The notes beneath the pieces were generated by a model. The model ran no database searches. It saw only the letters and a list, made by a program, of their open reading frames with translations, and was not told the origin of the DNA. From Gordonia amarae NBRC 15530 (GTDB lineage: Bacteria; Actinomycetota; Actinomycetes; Mycobacteriales; Mycobacteriaceae), in assembly GCF_000241345.1 (NCBI RefSeq), contig NZ_BAED01000026.1, positions 31,755 through 95,754 on the forward strand: 64,000 nucleotides of DNA, read 5' to 3'. The position numbers and the translations under genes are program-made. Positions 17,236-24,400 of this stretch are shown here, piece by piece. Numbering within the stretch: the first letter of the stretch is position 1; every line of letters begins with the position of its first letter.

Positions 17236-18498
17236 ATGTTCGACTACCGTGTGGTCATGGACTTGGGGAAGATGACCAGCGAACTGATCGAGTTGGACTT
17301 CGGGGAGGAGGCCGATGGGCGGGCCTCGTTCGATGCGTTGCGTGAGGTGTTGACCATGACGAACGTGCTGCATCATCATGCCGCCGTTCTCGCGGGGATC
17401 CTGAATCGGTCCGCAGTGCTGAGGCAGCGAGGAGGGTCGTTGCGGCAGTTGCTGATTGATTTGGGATGCGCGCCGGCGACGGCCTCACGGTTGGTACGTG
17501 TCGCAACCGCGTTACCCGACACGCAGTTTCTCGCCGGACACACCCGCGACGGATACTTATCGCTTGAGCATGCCGACGCCGTGGTCACCGGACTTACCCA
17601 CATCGAACGACGAGCGGGCACGCCACTCACTCGGCAGAGCCGAGTGGAGTTCGAGCGAGTGCTTGTGGCACAAACCTTTTCCGGAGCGTCTCCGGCCGAG
17701 GTGGCTGCGCACGCGAGGAGCGTCGGCAACAGTGTCGCCGCCGAAACGGATTCGGGACTGCCCGCAGCAGCAGATCGGAGAGTCGATGAGTTCACCGTCG
17801 CCGTCGACCGGGACGGCCGGACCCAGGTGCGCGGCGACCTCGACGCGGTGATCGGTGAGAAGCTGGCGACGCTCATCGACGCATTCAGTGTCGTGCGGCC
17901 CGAGCCCGACGGATCCGCCGACACCCGATCGGCAGGGCGGCGGCGCGCCGACGCACTCGAACGGATACTGGACGCGGCGATGGCCGCACACGATATCGGA
18001 GCACTCGCCGGGGCACCGAAAACCTCAGTGCTGCTGACGATCCCCGCCGACACACCCGACCTGTCGGCACTGCCGTGGGTCGGCCCCGTCTCGCGGGCCA
18101 CCACGGAGCAACTCACCTGCGATGGCACCGTCACCACAATGATCGTCGACGGCGAGACCGTTCCGTTGGCGATGGGCCGCGACCGCCGGCTGTTTCCCGC
18201 GCATCTACGCAAGGCGATCATCGTCCGCGACGGCGGCACATGCATCAAGTGCGGAGCACCGGCCTCGTGGACTCAGGTCCATCACATCACGCACTGGTGC
18301 CAAGGAGGTGAAACATGTGTCGACAACGGTTGTCTGGTCTGCACGTCATGCCACAGCGACGTCCACCACGCCGGGTGGGATGTAGTGATGGGATATGACC
18401 GTCATCCGTGGCTGATCCCGCCCGCGTCAGTCGACCCGCGGCGCCGTCCGCTGCCCGCCCACAACCGGCGCACGATGCGCCTCGACAACGCCGCCTGA
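17236..18498 (+). CDS. DUF222/HNH endonuclease-type protein (13E12 family)
   Basis: 420 residues. Residues ~20-290 form the DUF222 helical domain of the 13E12 repeat family (RQLLIDLGCAPATASRLVRV, LSLEHADAVV). The C-terminal HNH domain begins RKAIIVRDGGTCIKCGAPAS and holds the HH of VHHITHWCQGG, then NGCLVCTSCHSDVHH with four zinc-binding cysteines. Such genes are multicopy and mobile-looking in mycolate actinobacteria, with unknown targets. Base and codon use is slightly AT-richer than neighbours. Start ATG at 17236; 17257 (MDLGKM) is an alternative. Confidence 0.88.
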   Translation: MFDYRVVMDLGKMTSELIELDFGEEADGRASFDALREVLTMTNVLHHHAAVLAGILNRSAVLRQRGGSLRQLLIDLGCAPATASRLVRVATALPDTQFLAGHTRDGYLSLEHADAVVTGLTHIERRAGTPLTRQSRVEFERVLVAQTFSGASPAEVAAHARSVGNSVAAETDSGLPAAADRRVDEFTVAVDRDGRTQVRGDLDAVIGEKLATLIDAFSVVRPEPDGSADTRSAGRRRADALERILDAAMAAHDIGALAGAPKTSVLLTIPADTPDLSALPWVGPVSRATTEQLTCDGTVTTMIVDGETVPLAMGRDRRLFPAHLRKAIIVRDGGTCIKCGAPASWTQVHHITHWCQGGETCVDNGCLVCTSCHSDVHHAGWDVVMGYDRHPWLIPPASVDPRRRPLPAHNRRTMRLDNAA

Positions 18499-18575
18499 CC
18501 AGAAAGTCACCGGCAAATACCCTGCGTACCTTGAGAATTTCATAGGGACCGGCGCCTACCCCACCGAGCATGCCG

Positions 18576-18610
18576 CGGGGGCCCCGCCCGTCAAACGAGT
18601 GGGGCCCCCG
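18576..18610. terminator. terminator hairpin between convergent HNH and MaoC genes
   Basis: CGGGGGCCCCGC at 18576-18587 pairs with GTGGGGCCCCCG at 18599-18610 (one G-T pair) around an 11-nt loop. It is symmetric between two convergent genes. Confidence 0.75.
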
Positions 18611-18645
18611 GGTTGATGCGTCGCCGCCCGAGTGGCGTGCGGATC

Positions 18646-19113
18646 TCAGTAGACGAGCAGGCGGATGTTCTCCGAGACCAGCGCGGGCTTGTCGATGCCC
18701 TCGATCTCGACGGTGTTGGTGACCACCATGTTCACGCCGACCTTCGTCTCCTCCACGGAGGTGATGATGGCGTTGGAGCGGATGCGGGAGCCGACCGGAA
18801 CCGGATGCGGGAACCGCACCTTGTTGGAGCCGTAGTTGATGACCAACTTGGGGCCCTCGACGGAGAAGATGCCGCCGGCGATCACCGGGAGCAGCGACAG
18901 GGTGAGGTAGCCGTGCGCGATGGTGGTGCCGAACGGTCCGTCCTTGGCGCGCTCGGCGTCGAGGTGGATCCACTGGAAGTCACCAGTCGCCTCGGCGAAC
19001 GCGTTGACACGCTCCTGCGTGATCTCCAGCCATTCGCCCGACCCGAGGTCCTGGCCGATGGCGGCCCGCATCTCGTCGACGGAGGTGAAAACTTTCGGTT
19101 CAGAATCAGTCAT
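18646..19113 (-). CDS. MaoC-like (R)-specific enoyl-CoA hydratase
   Basis: 155-residue single hot-dog protein of the HtdZ/Rv0130 type, which hydrates trans-2-enoyl-CoA to (R)-3-hydroxyacyl-CoA. The hydratase-2 motif is intact: FAEATGDFQWIHLD with catalytic Asp and His, then GPFGTTIAHGYLTLSL with the conserved serine/glycine loop. ATG at 19113, preceded by an untranslated gap. Substrate range and pathway (fatty-acid, PHA or sterol side-chain metabolism) cannot be assigned from context. Confidence 0.9.
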   Translation of the reverse strand: MTDSEPKVFTSVDEMRAAIGQDLGSGEWLEITQERVNAFAEATGDFQWIHLDAERAKDGPFGTTIAHGYLTLSLLPVIAGGIFSVEGPKLVINYGSNKVRFPHPVPVGSRIRSNAIITSVEETKVGVNMVVTNTVEIEGIDKPALVSENIRLLVY

Positions 19114-19173
19114 GAACCAAGACTAGTGGCCCGCGTCACCCCGCCTACCACGGGTGGGTGCGACATCGACGCG

Positions 19174-19590
19174 TCAGAACGGATCGTTGCTCGTGGCGCA
19201 TCCGGAGGCGACGATCTGCCCGTTGGCGGTGCCTTCCCTGGCCGCGCGCTCGGCGGCGAGGATGTTGCCGCCGTTCGCCGAGGTCGTCAGGCCGGTGTAA
19301 GGGTTGGCGGCCACGGCGGCGCAGTCGTCATTCATGCGGGCCACCACCTTGCAGTCGGTCGCACCGAGGCTCGCGCACTTGTTCTTGGCCGACTTCGACG
19401 CCTTCTTCGCCGTCGACTTGCCGGTGGCGACGCCGTACCGCTGGGTCTGCTGCGAGTACGCGATCGCCCCGTAGGGACCGTCGGCGGCGTGCGCCTGTGT
19501 GGGAACCGCCAGCAGACCACCGGCCACCAGCAGCGCGGCGGCAGTCCCCAAGCCGAACCTCGCGGCCCGTCCGCTTCGTGGTGACGTCAT
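19174..19590 (-). CDS. secreted DUF4189 protein (second copy)
   Basis: 138 residues from ATG at 19590 with AGGGATC upstream. The signal peptide has core AAALLVAGGLLAV and ends THAHA-like (QAHAADG). The DUF4189 body reads GPYGAIAYSQQTQRYGVATG, then KNKCASLGATDCKVVARMND, DDCAAVAANPYTG and VASGCAT: four cysteines in the same spacing as the DUF4189 protein at 14725. Exported, function unknown. It is divergent from the operon starting at 19701, leaving 110 bp for both promoters. Confidence 0.85.
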   Translation of the reverse strand: MTSPRSGRAARFGLGTAAALLVAGGLLAVPTQAHAADGPYGAIAYSQQTQRYGVATGKSTAKKASKSAKNKCASLGATDCKVVARMNDDCAAVAANPYTGLTTSANGGNILAAERAAREGTANGQIVASGCATSNDPF

Positions 19591-19700
19591 CTGTGATCCC
19601 TTCGGCCGACGCACAAGTCTTCTCTATCGTAACCTCAAGGGTCACTATCGCCCATCGGAGACAGCCCCGTTCGTCCGTACCGTCGGCTACGGTAGCCCCC

Positions 19701-20237
19701 ATGAGCACACCTCGCATCCAACCCGGCGATTTCCGGCAGCTCGGCCCGTTCAACTGGGCATTCTCCCGGGCGGCGGCCCTGGTCATCGGTGTCGACGACG
19801 CCCGGATCTTCTCGACGCTGGGCCGCTCGAAGGGGCTGTTCCGGGGGTGGCTGTACTTCAGTTCGCGGATGATGCCGTTCGGCAAGCTGTCCCGCAAGGA
19901 CACCGAGATGATCATCATCCGCACCGCCCACCTGCGGGGCTGCGACTACGAGCTCGACCACCATCGCAGGCTCGGCAAGCGGGCCGGGATCAGCGACGCC
20001 GAGTTCGCCGACATCATCGAGGGCCCCGACGCCGGGTGGGGCGACCGGGAGCGGTCAATGCTGCGGGCCGTCGACCAGCTCGTCACCACCCACGACATCG
20101 ACGACGCGGCCTGGGCTGCGCTGGCCCGGCATCTGGACGAGTCCCGACTGATCGCGTTTACACTGCTGGTGGGTCAGTACGATTCGCTGGCCACGACGAT
20201 CGGGACGCTGCGCATCCAGCGGGACGACCGCCGATGA
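19701..20237 (+). CDS. carboxymuconolactone decarboxylase/AhpD-like protein, first gene of the yeh-like operon
   Basis: 178 residues with the AhpD-like helical fold signature: SRKDTEMIIIRTAHLRGCDYELDHH around residues 65-90 and LSRLIAFTLLVGQYDSLA-like C-terminal helices. Only one cysteine lies where AhpD peroxidases have CxxC, so peroxidase activity is doubtful; the family also includes decarboxylases. Its stop overlaps the ATG of the DUF4132 gene (ATGA, 20234), so it is translationally coupled to that operon. This family is not part of the E. coli yeh set, and whether it works with it is unknown. Confidence 0.82.
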   Translation: MSTPRIQPGDFRQLGPFNWAFSRAAALVIGVDDARIFSTLGRSKGLFRGWLYFSSRMMPFGKLSRKDTEMIIIRTAHLRGCDYELDHHRRLGKRAGISDAEFADIIEGPDAGWGDRERSMLRAVDQLVTTHDIDDAAWAALARHLDESRLIAFTLLVGQYDSLATTIGTLRIQRDDRR

Positions 20238-21175
20238 CCGTGACCGTGACCGGACAGACTCCCACGGAAGAAACTCCACCGCAGTGGATTCCGGTCGGCG
20301 ATCAGGCGATCGCGCTGGACGCCGACGGCAAGATCATCGCCCGCAACAAGTCGGGCAGACCACTGAAGTCGGTGCCGGCGAAGCTCAAGAAGACCGACGA
20401 GTTCGTTCAGCTCGACCAGTTGCGCGATTTCCTGGCCCGGCACGACGCCGATGCGGGGGCGCAAGTGCAGCGCTGGCTGCTCGACGGCCTGCCGGTGCCG
20501 ACCGTGTTACTCGGTGAGCTATGGGCGGATTCGGCGTGGCGCAGTTGGCTGACGGATCTGGTGATCGCCACCCAGGAACCGGGTGGTCCGCTGGAGCTGG
20601 GCGGGTTCTTGCGCGAGGTGACCCCGCAGCCCGGCGGCAACCGGAGCGACGGGAAACGCGACCGCTCGCTGCTGGCCGTCGTCGACCTCGACGGCGAATC
20701 CACGACGATCGACGCCACGCACATCCTGATCCCGCATCCGGTGCTGTTCGGCGACGATCTCGACGAATTGCGCGAATTTGCAGTGGATCTGGGTATCACC
20801 TCGCGTTTCGACCAGTTGCAGCGCCAAGTGTTCAGTGCCCCCGGCAGCCCCGAGGGCCGGGCGATCAACGACTTCTCCGACGCCGAGTTCGAGCAGATCC
20901 GGTTCGCCGCCGGCCGCGCCAAGTCGCACGGTTTCTCCGTGCAGGGCGGTTATGCGGTGTGCCGGATCATCGAGGGCGGCAAGCGATATCAGGCCCGCAT
21001 CTGGATCGGCGAGGGCGCACCGGACGAACCCACCTCGCTCGGCGAGCTGATCTGGGTCTTCGACGACACGACGCTGCCGGTGGCGCAGGTGCCGCCGGTC
21101 GCCTACAGCGAGGGGATGCGCATGGCCACCATCCTCTACGCCGGACGAAAGCTCGAGAAGGAAGACGGCGAATGA
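20234..21175 (+). CDS. DUF4132 domain protein (YehI C-terminal-domain equivalent)
   Basis: 313 residues that are essentially one DUF4132 domain: ALDADGKIIARNKSGRPLKS, then QLRDFLARHDADAGAQVQRW, IDATHILIPHPVLFGDDL and LGITSRFDQLQRQVFSAPG. In E. coli the YehI protein carries this domain at the C-terminus of a much larger chain, whereas here it is a separate gene followed by a 1608-residue protein. It is coupled to the gene upstream by ATGA. Its last codons (KEDGE-stop) form the first unit of a 53-bp tandem array that leads into the large gene. DUF4132 has no proven function. Confidence 0.82.
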   Translation: MTVTVTGQTPTEETPPQWIPVGDQAIALDADGKIIARNKSGRPLKSVPAKLKKTDEFVQLDQLRDFLARHDADAGAQVQRWLLDGLPVPTVLLGELWADSAWRSWLTDLVIATQEPGGPLELGGFLREVTPQPGGNRSDGKRDRSLLAVVDLDGESTTIDATHILIPHPVLFGDDLDELREFAVDLGITSRFDQLQRQVFSAPGSPEGRAINDFSDAEFEQIRFAAGRAKSHGFSVQGGYAVCRIIEGGKRYQARIWIGEGAPDEPTSLGELIWVFDDTTLPVAQVPPVAYSEGMRMATILYAGRKLEKEDGE

Positions 21176-21228
21176 ACACACGCATGCACCACGCCGCCCG
21201 AAGACCAGCGAAGGAAGACGGCGAGTGA
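21172..21228 (+). CDS. mini-ORF 1 of the 53-bp array (18 codons)
   Basis: Reads MNTRMHHAARRPAKEDGE. Its ATG overlaps the DUF4132 stop (ATGA) and its TGA overlaps the GTG of mini-ORF 2. AAGGAAG lies 11 nt upstream, inside the DUF4132 gene. Its C-terminus KEDGE repeats that of DUF4132. It may be translated as a relay step or simply be a by-product of the repeat. Confidence 0.4.
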   Translation: MNTRMHHAARRPAKEDGE

Positions 21229-21281
21229 ACACACGCAGATGCCACGCCGCCCGAAGAACGGCGAAGGACGACGGCGAATGA
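21225..21281 (+). CDS. mini-ORF 2 of the 53-bp array (18 codons, GTG start)
   Basis: Reads MNTRRCHAARRTAKDDGE from a GTG that overlaps the previous stop (GTGA). Its own TGA overlaps the ATG of mini-ORF 3. AAGGAAG precedes the start. It has the same length and frame step as its neighbours. Confidence 0.35.
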   Translation: MNTRRCHAARRTAKDDGE

Positions 21282-21334
21282 ACGCACGCACGCACCACGC
21301 CGCCCGAAGAACAGTGAAGGAAGGCGGCGAATGA
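21278..21334 (+). CDS. mini-ORF 3 of the 53-bp array (18 codons)
   Basis: Reads MNARTHHAARRTVKEGGE, coupled at both ends by ATGA overlaps. The ribosome-site-like AAGGACG lies upstream. It differs from its neighbours by substitutions only. Confidence 0.35.
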   Translation: MNARTHHAARRTVKEGGE

Positions 21335-21387
21335 ACGCACGTAGATGCCACGCCGCCCGGAGAACAGTGAGGGAAGACGGCGAATGA
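21331..21387 (+). CDS. mini-ORF 4 of the 53-bp array (18 codons)
   Basis: Reads MNARRCHAARRTVREDGE, coupled at both ends by ATGA overlaps, with AAGGAAGG upstream. It is closest to mini-ORF 5 in sequence. Confidence 0.35.
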   Translation: MNARRCHAARRTVREDGE

Positions 21388-21449
21388 ACGCACGCAGATG
21401 CCACGCCGCCCGAAGAACAGTGAAGGAGTGTGCCGGTGAGCACGCTTGA
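21384..21449 (+). CDS. mini-ORF 5 of the 53-bp array (21 codons), overlapping the large gene
   Basis: Reads MNARRCHAARRTVKE then CAGEHA and stops at 21449, 14 nt inside the next gene in another frame. Terminating ribosomes would therefore finish next to the GTG at 21436 and the AAGGAG at 21423, which could permit re-initiation. Confidence 0.35.
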   Translation: MNARRCHAARRTVKECAGEHA

Positions 21450-24400
21450 GGAGGCCGGTGCGGTGCTGGCGGAGCCTGGTGAGCACACCACGCCGCTCGT
21501 CGCGCGCGGCTACACCCATCCGGGGCTCGGCGACCGGGTCGTGGTGCGGCTCATCGGCGAGGCGCTCGTGCCCGCCGAGGACGCCACCCTGGAAGTCCTT
21601 GGCCTGCAGCCGGAGTCGTCGACACCGGTCGGTCATGTGCGCCGCCGCACGATCGGCTTCCCGGCGTGGCCCATCATCACCGACCCGGCCAACGCCCGGC
21701 ACGCCATCACCGCCGCGGCGGATCTGCAGCGGGCCCGCAAACTGGTGTCGGCGTCGGCGAATGCGGCGAAGGAGGCGATCACCGCCACCGCGTCGCGGCT
21801 CGGAGCGTCGGCCGCGCATTTTGTGCCGACCTTCCTGGAGGAGGCGGGCCGGATCTTCCTGGCCGCCGAGTCCCCGTCGTACGCGGCGCAGATGTTCGCC
21901 CAGGCCCGGGAGGCCGAGAGCACGCACGCGCTGACCGTCGACGAGGACCGGCACCGGGAGGCGTTCCTGGAGTTCGCCTTTGCCGGCGCAGTGTCGGTGA
22001 GGGCGCTCAGTGCGGAGGCCCGGCGACTGGAGGGCACGCACGATCCGGAGACCGCGCACCGGTTGCTGACGACGCTGGTGGTACAGCGCATCAAGGGTGG
22101 GCTGCCGCCGTATTCGGCGATGCGTAAGGACCTGAAACGGTCGGCCAGGTCCGCCGGTCTCGACGACGACGCCCAATCTCAGGCACTGATCGCCGAGATC
22201 ATCGACATCCCGGCGCTGGCGAACGCGAACGCCGCGTTCTGGCGGGAGTACCGCACACCGATCGTCACCGCCGCCAAGGCCGACCCGGAGGTTCAGGACA
22301 CGCTGTTGGCGATGGCCCCGCAGTCGGTGGAAATCAGTGTATGGCTGGATCTGCTGGAGGCAGCCGGATGTGTGGACCGGCTGCGCGAACCCGGCTATCC
22401 GGTGGCCGACTGGGTGCGGGTGATGTGCTCGCGACTGGCGGTGTGGCAGTGGAACCGCACCGACGACCAGAGCGGTTTCCGTGCCCTTCTCGACGACCCC
22501 AAGATCATCGAGAACCTCACCGCTGGAATCGATCCGGTAACCCTGCCGCTGGTGCAGGGTGCTGCGCAGATCCATCCGGAGATCCTCGATCAGCTGATCG
22601 GCATTCTCGGCGACCGCATCGTCGAAGCGGGTTCCCGCACCCGGTACGTGTCACCGATCGACCTCGACAAGTGGTGGCAGGACCGGGCCGGCAGCAATGG
22701 CCTGGAACATCTGGCCGGCTATGAACCGATGGCGAGATGTGTCCGCACCGGCATCGGCAGGTTTGTGGCGAACAACTCCGAACGGGTCGTGGGCACCGAC
22801 TACACGATCCTGAAAAGCGATGTGGCTACGGCGATCCTGAACAGCCCTGGCCTGTCGGCGATGCTGCGGTCGTATGTGACGGACCAACTGTCGTCGCTCG
22901 CCGGACACCCGGACGGGCACAGTCTGACCGTCCCCGAACTCGCCGGCGTCGCCGAGTGGCTGCACCATCTGGCGCGGCCGGAACTGGCCGAGTTCCTGCA
23001 CGAGGAGTTCGCGGGGTTGCGGGCGGCCATCGATCCGGCGGTGGCGGTCGCGCACAACGTGCGGCTCGGTTCACCGGACGAGTTGCACTGGCCGGTGGTC
23101 TCCGAACGCCTGACGGAGATCCGCAAGTCCAAGACGAGGCCGATCATCAACGAGTCCTGGCCGCTGATCGGGTTGGCCGACAGTGGAACGGTCCAATTCT
23201 TCGATGCCGCAGGGAAACTCGTTGGCGAGTTCACCCACGGCGGTCCCCGAAGCAACGACCTGCTCACCTTCACCGCCGTCCCGACGAACGCAGGCGCCGG
23301 CGTCGACATCCTGACCTGCTGGCAGACGGCGTCCTACGATGTCGGCTACGTGTGGTCGTCGGCTCCGACGACCACCGGCGTCGACGAGAAGTACTGGCTG
23401 AACGCCTCCCGCGAACTGATGTCGCTGCCGCTGCCGGCGGGTGGCCGCCTGTTCGGGATCGGGTCGGTCCTGCGGCCCGGTGACGCGCCGTCGCCGATCG
23501 GCAAGCAGCACCCCTTGCTCACCGATGGTGAACGATATTGGGGTGTCACCGATTCCGGTTCCATCGCCGAACTCGATCCGGTATCGGGTGGTCGCGCCGG
23601 GTCGTCGCCGCCCGCCTGGATCTCGGAGGTCGCCGAGAAGCTCGGCCCCGACTGGCGGTTGGCGCAGCAGTCGGTGTCGATGTACCGGGTCGGCGACCGG
23701 GTCGAGGGCAGCGCCGCCTGGTTCCGTCAAGTCGACTACGAGTACACGTTCCGGATCGCCTCGTTCGACGGTGAGACCGCGGAATTGAGCGGCGATTTCA
23801 GCGCCGACGGGGTGACCGAGTGGAGTCCGCCGTGCCGGGTGGTGACCTTGCCCGGCGGCCGCCGCTGGATGATCACCCGGGGCGGGGTCGTCTTCGATCT
23901 GGCGACCGGGCAGGTCACACGGAACGCACCGGGATACAACGATCCGATCGTGATCGCGCCCATGTACTGGCCGCTGCTGTCCCCGGTGGCCGCCGGTACC
24001 GGGGACACGTTGCGCGGTATCACCGTCGACCAGGCCCAGGCACTCGTGTCGGCGCACGCGAAGGGCGCCGATGAACTCGATGCCGCGGTGTCGTCGCTGT
24101 GCGGGCAGCCTGGCCCGATCGTGGCCGTCGTGGCCCGGTCGGTGACCGAAACACTCTCCGCCGCTGCCCGCCTCACGGCGATGATCGCCCCGCCCGAGCG
24201 GGAGGCGATCGTCGACCGCGAGTCGGGCTACCGCACCGAGGGTGCCAAAGAGGCCTTCGGCAGGGCGGGCCAGAACCTGTGGGACGACGACGAGTCCATC
24301 TCCGATCTCGCCGTGGCGGCCACCGAACTCGGTGTCACCACCCAGATTTCGACTGAAAGGTACCGGCGCGAGGATGCGCGCGGCTGGTACCGATACCGGC

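Larger units (their letters stand above)
21158..21435 (+). repeat. 53-bp tandem array at a gene junction, encoding coupled mini-ORFs
   Basis: Units begin at 21158, 21211, 21264, 21317, 21370 and 21423 (period exactly 53), each starting AAGGAAGACGGCGA or a close variant; the last is partial and becomes the AAGGAG ribosome site of the large gene. Copies differ by scattered substitutions but no indels. Each unit carries an ATGA or GTGA overlap. Because 53 is 2 modulo 3, the ATG in one copy reads in frame to the TGA in the next, giving a chain of 18-codon ORFs from the DUF4132 stop to the next start. Confidence 0.95.

Noticed and set aside
17236..18498. HNH gene as part of an intact insertion sequence or intron
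   Set aside because: No terminal inverted repeats, target duplications or intron ends visible.
21158..21435. Tandem array as a CRISPR
   Set aside because: Repeats are contiguous with no unique spacers, and no cas genes are near.
21172..21435. Mini-ORFs as toxin peptides or leader peptides
   Set aside because: Not hydrophobic, no codon runs typical of attenuators; their existence follows from the repeat period. Kept as relay candidates only.
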